From Euborellia annulipes (lineage: Eukaryota; Arthropoda; Insecta; Dermaptera; Anisolabididae): a stretch of DNA of 64,000 bases. Below the pieces are notes generated by a model. That model was given only the letters and a program-made list of their open reading frames with translations, was not told where the DNA came from and did not search any database. Location: positions 1-64,000 of the forward strand of contig JAKCPI010003127.1 in assembly GCA_023213315.1 (NCBI GenBank), given 5' to 3'. Position numbers and translations under genes: made by a program. Below, in pieces: positions 1-8,104 of this stretch (within the stretch, counting starts at the first letter, position 1; the number at the start of each line of letters is the position of its first letter).

Positions 1-44
1 GGAGAATAAAAGAGAGAGCAGCTAATTATATTCTCTTTTATTAT

Positions 45-105
45 ACCCTTAGTGCTGACATTTCGGTCCTGTTTAGGGCCATCCTCAGAGCTATCTTCAC
101 AGAAC
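45..105 (-). ncRNA. Hammerhead-like motif, orphan copy 1
   Basis: Read on the minus strand this gives CTGAGGA, T, a stem of GGCCCT/AGGACC type with two mismatched positions, then GAAATGTC. The short arms beside the core (AGCT before, AGC after) could form three base pairs of stem I. The GAAAC box is altered to GAAAT. It sits near the window edge, downstream of an AATAAAAG-rich stretch, and no partner motif is visible. Confidence 0.4.
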
Positions 106-276
106 AATACATAATGGTCTTAGGAAAATGCATAAAATTTATACAAATTAAATGAATATTTAATCAGGATTATAGATGGATTCAAGATGTTGAAGATGCC
201 ATAATTCATAAACCTGTCAAAATGAAAAAAACTCAGATATTAAAAAAAAATTTGATTATAATTAAATCCTAAATCA

Positions 277-510
277 TTTCAAGGTGAAGTTTACTCGCAG
301 TTTCTTATGTTGATAAGGTAAATTTGATTAAAACAAAATGTTTGATTGTTGAGATATAATTTCGACTGTTTTTCTGCAAATAATCTCCTAAACTGTAAAA
401 TTATCTGCAGAAAAACAGTCGCAATTATATCTCAACAACAAACATTTTGTTTTAATTAATTTTGTACCTTATCCAACATAAGAAACTGCCAGTAAACTTC
501 CTCTTGAAAA
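277..510. repeat. Fold-back element
   Basis: Two arms of about 100 bases are near-perfect reverse complements around a short AT-rich centre near 395. The arms include GTTTCTTATGTTGATAAGGT and its complement, and CGACTGTTTTTCTGCA and its complement. There is no coding potential. I did not find a clear target duplication. It is probably a MITE-like fold-back. Confidence 0.75.
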
Positions 511-1141
511 TTGATTCTTATAAAAACTCGTACAATCCAGTTATTTGGAAATTTCTTAATAAGCCAGATATGGAATATTTATATTAACTATCTGAAACGA
601 GTTATCTGAAAAAGTACACCCCATGATTAACTTAATGTCGAAATTTCAGACAAAGTTTGTTGTTGTTGTTGTTAATAATTATTTAGAAATTTAATTATAA
701 TAAATAAATTGTTCTTTCTTGTTAGATAAAAAAAAATTTGGTTCGGCTAGTGATAAAAGAACAAACCTTCTTTGACTGGCAATGCATACATGAGTCCTAA
801 AAAAGCAATTTTCTTCTTCTTTTTCTTCGTCGACTTTCCCGGATGTCCTGCATTCGGTTGCGTAGTCAAAGAAAGCGTTAAGAAAAAGAATCTGGGCATG
901 ACATGTGACATGTCACTCATTCACACTGATTGCGTGCTTTTTTTTTCCTCTTTTCTATTAATATTGGGAATTTTTTTTTTTTTTTTTCTAACAAATTGAA
1001 GGGTGTGTCAATTTGATTATATATTTCCCGACACCTTTGGCTGAAATCGTTTTAATAAAATTGATCATATTTTGAAATTTTGCGCATAATATAATTATAA
1101 AAAAAAAATGCTTTTATTTAAATTGAACTAAAAAGAGAGAA

Positions 1142-1331
1142 ATAATTTAATTTAATTGTTCTTGTTAAAATTGTTGAATATTTATGTCTTAAAATAAAAG
1201 CGTGGGGCGCTCATTGATAGTTTAAGGAATTGTCTATAGCCTCGGAATCCCCTCGAAGCGCCCCACGCTTTTATTAATTCATAAATATTTTATTCAACAA
1301 TTTTAACAAGAACAATTGAATTAAATTAAAT
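1142..1331. repeat. Fold-back element with GC-rich inner arms
   Basis: Arms of about 80 bases are inverted, for example TAATTTAATTTAATTGTTCT against its complement at 1300-1330. The inner arms carry AAAAGCGTGGGGCGC and its complement GCGCCCCACGCTTTT. The poly-A/AT flank at 1100-1140 is repeated inverted at about 1595-1630, suggesting that 1335-1590 was inserted into a longer palindrome. Confidence 0.7.
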
Positions 1332-1334
1332 TCG

Positions 1335-1590
1335 GCCCTATTATATTATTATTATTATTATGAATGTATTATATGTACACATCGACTGATGAAGAGACAA
1401 GAGTTCTGAAGAAGGCCATCTGTGGCCGAAACGATTAAGGATGCATCCTCGTTAGCCCAATAAAAGCCTCTGCAAATGAATTGAGAAATAATTCTTCAAT
1501 TTTCTCTCCAGCACTCCATCCTGCTAGCACCTGAAAAGAACTACAGACAATTTGAAATAATATATTAACAGGTGTCACATCAAATGATCT
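1335..1590 (+). mobile_element. Probable insertion carrying hammerhead-like motif
   Basis: This block interrupts the palindrome around 1142-1331: the AAATTATTTCTCTC sequence at 1595-1610 is the complement of 1135-1150. It contains an ATT microsatellite, orphan motif copy 2, and an AATAAA-type tail. Ends are not defined precisely and no target duplication was confirmed. Confidence 0.35.
1380..1470 (+). ncRNA. Hammerhead-like motif, orphan copy 2
   Basis: Core CTGAAGA at 1406-1412, one extra base (A), a perfect GGCC/GGCC stem (1414-1417 with 1424-1427, six-base loop), then GAAAC at 1428-1432. AATAAAAG follows at about 1460, like the tails of the other copies. The flanking arms do not form an obvious stem I, so self-cleavage is doubtful here. 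Confidence 0.4.
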
Positions 1591-1899
1591 ATATTAAATT
1601 ATTTCTCTCTTTTTATTTAAATAAAACCATTTTTTTTTCTTAAGTTTTTTTATTATATTTTTATTTTAAACTTTTTAGTCTTTTTATTTAATATAGATAC
1701 AGTATTAAAAAAAAAAAAAGGAGGAAGCGTGAGACTTCAAATAAAGTGCCACATTAGTTTGGCCTATTTTGATAAAAATGGTCATACAATTTTCGTCACT
1801 AAAAATAACCCTAAAATATCATATTTCATACTTCTAGCTCATCGGGAAGTGCCTTAAGCAAAGACTAAAAGTTGGTGACCTTGAAAGAGTAAGTTAAAT

Positions 1900-2395
1900 A
1901 AAAGCATTTAAAAATATATATGTGTCTATGTGGACGTTTTTAAACTTGAAGAAAATGAGCTACGAGGTTGAAATTTTATATTCAATTTAGGCATCTTCCC
2001 GGACATTTGAAATAAGCTTTTTAACAAAAAAGTACTAGTACTTTACTGATGCACTTTTTCAGGTTTTTCGATTTTCTCAAAATTTTCTATTTTGATTAAA
2101 ATTCATAAATCAACTATTTTTTAGATGCCCTTTAAAAAGTATATCAGTACAATTTTTCGTGAAAATTGTTTGAAGTACACTTTACTGATGTACGTATTTC
2201 AGATTTTTCAAATTCATAGAGCCAATGTTAAATCCCCATATGGGGATTTGCATGTTTATTTCAATTCAAAAGGGGATCCCCTTAGCTTATTACACATTTA
2301 AAAAAAAATTTTCCAATTCTTATGAAATTTTGTATTTATTTAGGATTCTCTATTGCGTATAAAATGTCCAAATATGAGATTAAAATTTTGAAAAA
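1900..2395 (-). repeat. RepA copy (long variant), 3'-side part
   Basis: RepA is a dispersed repeat of roughly 0.6-0.95 kb seen many times in this window. Consensus orientation runs from a TCTGGTGTGAC hairpin, through CATCAGTAAAGTACTAGTAC, to a GGTAAGAGAAAGTAAA end. This copy is reversed and interrupted at 2408 by a hammerhead-motif element; it resumes at 3532. It includes the extra internal block seen in the copies at 57.0-58.0 and 58.2-59.2 kb. Confidence 0.75.
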
Positions 2396-2460
2396 TAACC
2401 ATAGTTTTTGTAGTAAGGAAGAAAGAAAAGAGCTTTTGCAGCTAAGTTTTTCGTTTATTT

Positions 2461-2518
2461 AGCGCTTCAAGCCGACGTTTCCGTCAGATATACGACCATC
2501 ATCAGGGCTGAAGCGTGT
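2461..2518 (-). ncRNA. Hammerhead-like motif, P1 copy 1, left
   Basis: On the minus strand: stem I arm CGCTTCAGCC, core CTGATGA, extra T, GGTC, loop, GACG, GAAAC, GTC, then GGCTTGAAGCG. The two stem I arms pair over ten bases with one bulged T. The outer stem II pair is mismatched (GGTC/GACG). GTC would be a legal cleavage triplet. Confidence 0.5.
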
Positions 2519-2562
2519 CAACAAAATTCCTCAGAATGTCGAATGGGAGGAATTTCGTTGAC

Positions 2563-2620
2563 ACGCTTCATCCCTGATGATGGTCGTATCTCTGACCGAA
2601 ACGTCGGCTTGAAGCGCTAA
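2563..2620 (+). ncRNA. Hammerhead-like motif, P1 copy 1, right
   Basis: Stem I arm CGCTTCA (2564-2570), core CTGATGA (2574-2580), extra T (2581), GGTC (2582-2585) pairing with GACC (2594-2597), GAAAC (2598-2602), GTC (2603-2605), then GGC and TTGAAGCG (2609-2616), which pairs with the first arm. Stem III would be only the two pairs inside ACGT; that palindrome could pair between two molecules, as proposed for known minimal-stem-III hammerheads. CTAAATAAACGAAATAAA follows. Against a canonical hammerhead, there is one extra base before stem II. Confidence 0.55.
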
Positions 2621-2682
2621 ATAAACGAAATAAACTTAGCTGCAGACGCTCTTTTCTTTCTTCTTTTTTTTTCTCTTTTTAA

Positions 2683-2845
2683 AAAAAACATTCACACTTT
2701 TTTCTCATTCACACTCACATTCCTCATTCACACAGTCTTTTCAGCAACTTAGGCCATTTAAGACTTTAAACGATATCCGTTATTGATTATTATACGTATT
2801 GTGGTCCAGGCATTCTTATTTAAGCCATTTGGTATCCAAATGCCT
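2683..2845 (-). mobile_element. tRNA-derived SINE family 1, 3' part
   Basis: It matches the minus-strand body and tail of the fuller copy at 10590-10822: AATGCCTGGAC, a TAAGTTGC-type block, GACTGTGTGAATGAG and a poly-A end. The tRNA-like head is absent because the copy is truncated by the hAT element at 2857 or before it. Confidence 0.55.
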
Positions 2846-2856
2846 TTTATTTCTTC

Positions 2857-3475
2857 CATAGGCGTAGCCAGAAATTTTTGATGGGGGGGGGTTCGGGATG
2901 ATTTCTCTTCACCCCCCCCACCCCGACTAATAGGGCAGTATAAGGCGACTAATGAAATATATGACTGGCCACTCCGCCCCTGGACCTGGCTCGGGCCCGC
3001 CTTTTCTTAATTAAGTGCCTCAATTTTTTCATTCAACTTGTATCAGTGTATCAGGCAATAAAATTTATAACCCTCTGAATTATATATATGGGCCTAAAAT
3101 ACCTAAGTGTCTGTTTCCCTTGAAGAGAGTTCCAACTCAGATCTCTATAAGAAAAAAATAAAAAATTTATTTATATAATAATTTTTATTATTTTTCATTT
3201 GCGAGATTTAATCAATTTTAAGCGGCTTTAATTTTTTATAAAGCAAAACAAAAATCAATTTTTTTCGATGGAAAAATTCTGAATTTTCTTGAATTTTTCT
3301 GTTTTATTTAATTTTTTTTAAGCTAGAGAAAATTATTATATTTTCTATATATGAAATATAGCCTATATAGAGAGAAAGTGTTTTGTATTATAGAGCTTAA
3401 AATATCTAGTCATGGCTTGGGTCCAATGGGGGGGTTTGAACCCCCCAAATCCCCCCCCCCGTGGCTACGCCTATG
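2857..3475. mobile_element. hAT-type non-autonomous element (ATAGGCGTAGCCA family)
   Basis: Terminal inverted repeats begin CATAGGCGTAGCCA(G/C) at both ends. The element is flanked by perfect 8-bp duplications ATTTCTTC (2849-2856 and 3476-3483), the hallmark length of hAT transposition. Length is 619 bp. It contains G- and C-homopolymer runs just inside each end and no ORF. The same family occurs at 16622-19213 and as a left-end fragment near 13230. Confidence 0.85.
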
Positions 3476-3531
3476 ATTTCTTCCTTACTACAAGATCTAC
3501 TCAGCTATCCACCTCACCCTAACCATAGTTT

Positions 3532-3612
3532 ATTTCAAGCATTCAACATTTAAAATACACAGAGCCTATGGAAATTTTGAATCAATTGAGTTTTTTGAAA
3601 TGCAAGTGGTCA
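3532..3612 (-). repeat. RepA copy, continuation after insertion
   Basis: The sequence continues from 2407: TATTTCAAGCATTCAACATT followed by the GGAAATTTTGAATCAATTGA segment matches the uninterrupted copies near 57.9 and 58.3 kb. It ends at GTGGTCAAGTT, so the hairpin end of RepA is missing. Confidence 0.7.
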
Positions 3613-3763
3613 AGTTAACTAAGTTGCAATTCTCTTTATTGTTATGTACTTTCACCGCCACAATTACAACAAGTGTAAATTAACCACATGGGCAATAAGT
3701 AGAGATCTCTGGTTAGTTCCTCCTCCCCCAGCTTTGTTTGTTGTTTAAAGTAAACAAGTCATG

Positions 3764-3792
3764 TATGTTGTTGTTGTTGTTGTTGTTTACAG
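3764..3792 (+). repeat. TTG microsatellite abutting a splice acceptor
   Basis: A run of (TTG)n ends directly in TTTACAG, the acceptor of the Ras exon. The trinucleotide run appears to serve as the polypyrimidine-like tract. A shorter TTG run lies at about 659-674. Confidence 0.8.
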
Positions 3793-4167
3793 GTGGTGGT
3801 ACTTGGTGCAGCGCGTGTTGGCAAATCGGCAATCATTGAACGTTTCTTAAATGGCACATTCACAGCAAAATATCGACGTACAGTTGAACAAATGCACCAT
3901 GTTGATTTACCAGCTAATTCGCCTGGCGTGCCAAGATTAAGTTTGGATATTTTGGATACGTCAGGTGCCTTTGAATTTCCCGCTATGCGCGCCTTGTCAA
4001 TTGCCTCCGCTGATGCCTTCATTTTGGTCTACGATGTCACTGATATGACATCATTTGAGGCTGTTAGTTCACTACGGGAGGAGATTCGCGAGGCAAAAGC
4101 TGGACGTCAAGTTCCTATCGTCATTGTTGGCAATAAGACAGATCTTGTTGAAGAAGAAGAACGACAG
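3793..4167 (+). CDS. Ras-family small GTPase, one internal exon
   Basis: This exon encodes 125 residues of a Ras-type G domain, a membrane-linked GTP/GDP switch. It is bounded by an AG acceptor at 3791-3792 (after a TTG microsatellite and TTTACAG) and a GTAAGA donor at 4168; both junctions are phase 0. Visible motifs are the P-loop GAARVGKS (residues 5-12), DTSG (55-58), the FPAMRALSI stretch after it, and NKTD (114-117). The SAK/G5 motif and any CAAX tail are missing and should lie in a later exon that I do not find here. The Gly12 equivalent is Ala and the Gln61 equivalent is absent. DTSG followed by FPAMR-LSI recalls the RASD (Dexras/Rhes) and DIRAS branches, which also lack Gln61, so I infer slow intrinsic GTP hydrolysis. 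Subfamily assignment is tentative. Downstream and upstream exons lie outside the window or were missed. Confidence 0.9.
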
Positions 4168-4756
4168 GTAAGAATGATCATCTTGAAATTTGCTAGTTAA
4201 TTAGAACTGAATCAACAGGCCCTTAAGGTTATTCGGACAGTACCCTGTAAGTCATAATAAAATCTAATTTTTTTTTTTTATAAAATTGCATAAATTCATT
4301 ATAATTTAGTCGTGACCTATCATTGGAATCAGTTAATAAAATAATAAATAAATGACTTTTGATTTAAATATTTGTTCACATAATATAGATCTGGCAACAT
4401 CGCATTTAACAGCTGTTTATGTTGATCTTGCTGTATAGTGTTCAGTTGTATTTTTATTTATAATAATACAATGAGTAATGCAAATCAGTTTAGACATAAT
4501 GGGCGGGCGATTTGAGAGAAAAAATATCGTCAATTCGAAAAAGAAAAGAAAAATACAAGTGAAAGCGTGAAACGCGTTTTAATTTATGTGACGTTGCCGC
4601 ACTTGTCTGAGTCACTTAACTTACTTATTTTTAAGTATGGTGGACTGACCTTTTCGTGAATTTTTTCGTTCTTGTAATAAAAGCCCTCGACAGAAACTTT
4701 TGGTTTTATTTTTAACGTATTCTACGGAAGTTAATTGATAAAAATAAAAGTTTTTA
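4168..4756. other. Presumed intron/intergenic, nothing recognised
   Basis: It follows the Ras exon donor. AT-rich, without a G5-motif exon or repeats shared with the rest of the window; the 78-residue minus-strand frame at 4621-4857 runs into the P2 palindrome and is not supported. Confidence 0.6.
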
Positions 4757-4897
4757 CTTGATAAGCTTGAAGGAATAGGACTATTCACGGCAACTTGATG
4801 GTGAAGGTCAGCTATTTGGTGCATATATAATATATATATGTTTAAATAAAATTTCAATTAAAAATAATTTAATTTTATTTTTTAGTTTTTCAGTGTG

Positions 4898-4951
4898 GCC
4901 GACTGTTATCAAGTTTCGATTGGAATCCAATCATCTTCAGGGCCTACGATT
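4898..4951 (-). ncRNA. Hammerhead-like motif, P2 left
   Basis: On the minus strand: CTGAAGA (4940-4934), T, a perfect six-pair stem GATTGG/CCAATC with a three-base loop, GAAAC (4917-4913), then TTGATAACAGTCGGCC. The sequence GGCC flanks both sides and could close stem I at a distance. The stem III region differs from the right copy by one base (TTGATA for TTGTTA). Confidence 0.5.
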
Positions 4952-5004
4952 AAAAGAAAAATATACAAACATTTATTATATCATTGTATATTTTTCTTTT
5001 AATC

Positions 5005-5058
5005 GTAGGCCCTGAAGATGATTGGATTCCAATCGAAACTTGTTAACAGTCGGCCACA
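5005..5058 (+). ncRNA. Hammerhead-like motif, P2 right
   Basis: CTGAAGA (5012-5018), T, GATTGG (5020-5025), loop ATT, CCAATC (5029-5034), GAAAC (5035-5039), TT, then GTT (5042-5044), a possible NUH cleavage triplet with A-U and C-G as a two-pair stem III. The first and last segments contain GGCC. Stem II is perfect and differs in sequence from family P1, so pairing is kept while sequence changes. Confidence 0.5.
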
Positions 5059-5199
5059 CTGAAAAACTAAAAATAAAATTAAATTATTTTTAATTGAAAT
5101 TTTATTTAAACATATATATATTATATATGCACCAAATAGCTTGACCTTCACCATCAAGTTGCCTTGAATAGTCCTATTCCTTCAAGCTTATCAAGTAAA

Positions 5200-5785
5200 A
5201 TATTATAATCAAGGCAAGAATCCTCGTTTTTTGAAATAAAAGTTTTTTGTTATTTTATCTACTGGTATATCAGGAGTGGCTACATAATTCGATATGTGTG
5301 CGTTTCGTCGACATTCCCTATAGGCTACATGTTAAATTTCAATTTTTTAATAATTACACGATAATCCTTCGTCAGATCTGCTTCTAAAAATTATTTTATA
5401 CGTATGTAATAGCGATTAAGAACTTATTAAAAAATAAAAGTTAAAAAAAAAATTAATTTAATAGGCTCTAATAAAAACTGGACAAACATTAGAATATTTC
5501 AATTTCCAATAAAGCGTTTCCTGTTTAATAAAAAAAAAAAAAAAGATAATTCAAATTATATTAAAAAAAGATGTAGGTCTATGCATGTTTATGAGTTTCC
5601 TACTAAAAATTGAACAATAAAGAACACACACACACAAAATGCATGAATTGACCTGTCTGTCATCTTTTGTATAACAATAGGTAGACGAAAGTCTTTTCCT
5701 TTCCTTGTCCTTTTTTTTTTTTATTAATCATTAAATTGAGTTTTCTTTTTTATTTTTATGTAAATAGAATATATAGAGCTGATTC
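5200..5785. other. Featureless AT-rich stretch
   Basis: Contains A-runs near 5530, a short ACAC run near 5625 and a T-run near 5712. No coding or repeat signal beyond that. Confidence 0.6.
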
Positions 5786-6083
5786 AAGAATAAAAAATTT
5801 GGTGTGACTGGTCGCACAGCAGACAGCTTTTTCTTGCCTTCGGTACCGGTAATTAAAAATTCTGTGCTTATCACACCAGATTTTTTGTGCCGACATTATA
5901 TTTATAACAGTTTTCAGCGATATATATTAAAATTCAACAATTAAAATTTACAAACATGGGAAAATATTTATATTTTGTTAACATGGCAGCCATTTTTCCT
6001 ACTTTTACAAGAGAAAAGTGTGCTTCGAAAGATTTCAAGGGCAAAATGAGAATATATTAATACCTTTTAAAGAGGATCTAAAA
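5786..6083 (+). repeat. RepA copy, 5' hairpin part
   Basis: It begins with the imperfect hairpin TTGGTGTGACTGGTCGCAC ... CACACCAGATTTTTTGTG, then the GGGAAAATATTTATATTTTG and GGCAAAATGAGAATATA segments. It is interrupted at 6084 by a hAT element inserted in ATCTAAAA and resumes at 6874. Confidence 0.75.
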
Positions 6084-6865
6084 CAGGGGTGGGCAAATAC
6101 TTTTAAGCGCGGGCCAAAATGAAATTTTCAAAATGTCTCCCGGGCCGCAGGACTATACCGCGTACGCTTTCCACACCCGAATGTTTTGGGTGGAGTTTTT
6201 TCCCTGCCCAAGAAATTTTTTGGCAAAAACACTCTAAGTATCATTTTAAAGCATTTGGACAAAGAAATTTGACAGTTAATACCCTGGTAGGAATTTCCAA
6301 TGCTGACAATTGGCCGAACCTTGGGCCAGTTGTCATCAGTTGTCATTTGCCAAGCCTTGAGTAGTGGCCATTGGGCCAAGCCTGGTCCGAGGCTTGGCCC
6401 AATTGTATTATATTATTAAACCGATCCTTGGGAAGACGAATAGACCGAAGCTTGGCCCAATGGTATTATATAATTAAATCGAGCCTTGGAAAGTCACCAA
6501 TGGACCAAGCCTGGTCTATTATAATAGATAATAGTAATAATAAATTGTCTTACTTGGGTGTACATGCGAACAATTTGTGCCCACTAAAATACGAGTGTGT
6601 CCCGTAATTTTTAAAGAAAAATGAAAGATTATAATCGAACAGACCTAGTATGCTTGCATACATAAAAGTAGGGATATGGTTACGGCTGTTCGAAATTATA
6701 ATACTCTCTATTATTTATATACTGTATTTCATTATTTATATGCACTCTACGCACACTAATACTGTTGATTTCAACAAAATCGCATAAAAGGGATTTTTCA
6801 ACGGGCCGGATAAAGTAAGCAAAAGGGCCGGATCCGGCCCGCGGGCCGGCTTTTGCCCACCTCTG
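6084..6865. mobile_element. hAT-type non-autonomous element (GGGGTGGGCAAA family)
   Basis: The left end is CAGGGGTGGGCAAA and the right end is the complement of CAGAGGTGGGCAAAA. It has perfect 8-bp duplications ATCTAAAA (6076-6083, 6866-6873). Length is 782 bp. GC-rich subterminal blocks (GGGCCGG types) occur near both ends. The middle holds several imperfect copies of a GCTTGGCCCAA/TTGGGCCAAGC motif at about 6300-6520, themselves inverted. Open frames here are fortuitous. It sits inside a RepA copy and so is younger than it. Confidence 0.85.
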
Positions 6866-6873
6866 ATCTAAAA

Positions 6874-7000
6874 AATAATTGATTTTTGAATTATAAACAA
6901 AATCGTTGAAGCAAATTTTGAGAAAAATAAAAAAAAAAAACTGAAAAAGTACATCAGTAAAGTACTAGTACTTTATGACCGAGTTTGTTCAAAAGCTTCC
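6874..7000 (+). repeat. RepA copy, continuation after hAT
   Basis: The sequence continues with AAATAATTGATTTTTGAATT and the diagnostic ACATCAGTAAAGTACTAGTA, ending at GTTCAAAAGCTTCC. The remaining 3' end of RepA is lost. Confidence 0.7.
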
Positions 7001-7004
7001 TCCT

Positions 7005-7200
7005 GTGAGTGAGAATCCTCACTAAATAAATGTGGGCCATCGTATTTATTTAGTGAGAATTCTCACATAAATTTACATGTATTGCCCTATTGACCAACTC
7101 CGGGACTTTTAACAATTTTGAAGGACTGATGAAATTCACCCGAAACGTCTCATTAAATTGTATTAAATCGGAGGCTTTTGTTTTTTTTGGCTTCACCTGC
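7005..7200 (+). repeat. Inverted block and degenerate hammerhead-like core
   Basis: A 23-base inverted pair, GTGAGAATCCTCACTAAATA with its complement, occupies about 7008-7066. CTGATGA at 7125 is followed within eight bases by CGAAACGTC, but the intervening bases cannot form a useful stem II. It looks like a decayed relative of the other motifs. Confidence 0.35.
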
Positions 7201-7221
7201 TCCTTCTCCAATTTATATTTA

Positions 7222-7345
7222 ATGTTACTTGCACAATTGACAAAAAAATTATATATAATCCAATGAAAACAAAAAACTTTAATGTTAATTTTCTCAAAAC
7301 TCGGTAGCTGGCGCTTGACACACTAATGCGTAACAGGGTCCATAT
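7222..7345 (+). repeat. Fragment of the 13522-13947 MITE family
   Basis: TTACTTGCACAATTGACAAA, then CTTTAATGTTAATTTTCTCA, and the end TAACAGGGTCCATA match the right half of the MITE at 13522-13947. The left half is absent. Confidence 0.6.
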
Positions 7346-7437
7346 ATTTTCGCCATTTTGCCACTCAAAAGAGAAGACAACGTTTCGTAGGCTTAACTAA
7401 AAAAATTGAATTTTCGGACTTTCGCCAGTCAGCAGGC

Positions 7438-7545
7438 AATATATAGAGAGAAAGTATTGGATTCGAGATTTTTAATCGATATAAACGTTTTGAGGTTGTC
7501 TGTGAACAAAATATCTCCAGAACGAAAAGAGCTAGTAGGTTGAGG
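7438..7545 (-). repeat. RepA 3'-end fragment
   Basis: Reversed RepA end: TATAGAGAGAAAGTATTGG, GAGATTTTTAATCGAT, GTTTTGAGGT, then AACGAAAAGAGCTAGTAGGT. It is truncated at the family P3 insertion site. Confidence 0.6.
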
Positions 7546-7624
7546 AAGGATGGGTTAATTAAATCAGGAATGAAAGTTGGAAGAAAAACGCAGCCAGAAT
7601 TTTTCTTTAAAAAATATATTTCAA

Positions 7625-7672
7625 CAGCTAGCTGACGTTTCGGCTTTGGTCAAAGCCATCCTCGGAGCTATA
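7625..7672 (-). ncRNA. Hammerhead-like motif, P3 copy 1, left
   Basis: On the minus strand: AGCT, C, CGAGGA (the second core base is C rather than T), T, GGCTTT, loop GACC, AAAGCC, GAAAC, GTC, AGCTAGCTG. Stem II has six perfect pairs, and the AGCT arms pair as a short stem I. The U4-to-C change falls in an essential core position and should impair activity if it is a hammerhead. Confidence 0.45.
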
Positions 7673-7954
7673 AACAATGAAAGGAAACATTTCTTTTTAC
7701 AAATATTGCTTAACAATCATTTTTTAAAAAACTTTTTTTCCTAGAATGAAAATCATACCTGCTGTTTCTTATATACATATATTTTGAATTGTATCCGGTA
7801 TTTAATACCGGATATTTAATACCGGATACAATTCAAAATATATGTATATGAAGACCAACAGAGGTATGATTTTCATTCTAGGAAAAAAAAGTTTTTTAAA
7901 AAATGATTGTTAAGCAATATTTGTAAAAAGAAATGTTTCGTTTCATTGTTTATA

Positions 7955-7992
7955 TTCGAGGATGGCTTGAAAAGCCGAAACGTCAGCTAGCT
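7955..7992 (+). ncRNA. Hammerhead-like motif, P3 copy 1, right
   Basis: CGAGGAT, GGCTT, loop, AAGCC, GAAAC, GTC, AGCTAGCTG. Stem II has five pairs. The AGCTC arm before the core has been lost, so stem I cannot form; this copy should be inactive. Confidence 0.4.
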
Positions 7993-8104
7993 GTTGAAAT
8001 ATATTTTTTAAAGAAAAAATTCTGGCTGCGTTTTTCTTCCAACTTTCATTCCTGATACAAATTCCACCAGCCATAAAATACCCTTATACTAAGGGTTAAT
8101 TAAA

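Larger units (their letters stand above)
2408..3519. mobile_element. Inverted element with paired hammerhead motifs, family P1 copy 1
   Basis: Flanked by a 12-bp target duplication TAACCATAGTTT (2396-2407 and 3520-3531); the empty site is visible in another RepA copy near 57.87 kb. The ends are TAGTAAGGAAGAAAG at left and its near-complement CTTCCTTACTACAAG at right, with a short unpaired right tail. The left part (2440-2650) is a palindrome holding two head-to-head hammerhead-like motifs. A SINE fragment (2683-2845) and a hAT element (2857-3475) lie inside the right part. No ORF is present. Long target duplications fit insertion by a Penelope-like or other retroelement machinery; that is inference. 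Confidence 0.65.
4757..5199. mobile_element. Palindromic element with paired hammerhead motifs, family P2
   Basis: Two arms of about 215 bases are nearly perfect reverse complements, from TACTTGATAAGCTTGAAGG to its complement ending near 5199. The centre is near 4975. Inside each arm lies a hammerhead-like motif with AATAAA-type sequence toward the outside. There is no ORF and no convincing target duplication was found. Copying through a snap-back cDNA, or head-to-head insertion of two copies, could produce this shape. Confidence 0.65.
7564..8092. mobile_element. Palindromic element with hammerhead motifs, family P3 copy 1
   Basis: A 12-bp target duplication GGGTTAATTAAA flanks it (7552-7563, 8093-8104). 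The arms run from TCAGGAATGAAAGTTGGAAG inward, are inverted, and meet near 7800. The right arm has about 30 extra bases ending in CCCTTATACTAA; the second copy at 38421-38800 has that extra segment on its left side, so it belongs to the element. No ORF is seen. It is comparable to family P1 in size class, arrangement and target-duplication length but unrelated in sequence outside the motif. Confidence 0.7.

Noticed and set aside
772..999. 75-residue frame rich in Phe
   Set aside because: It is driven by T-homopolymers and has no domain, no splice context and no relatives.
4621..4857. 78-residue minus-strand frame
   Set aside because: It lies largely in the P2 palindrome arm and its mirror image on the other side does not keep the frame.
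7120..7150. CTGATGA...CGAAACGTC as an active hammerhead
   Set aside because: Only eight bases separate the core boxes and they cannot form stem II. Kept only as a decayed relative.
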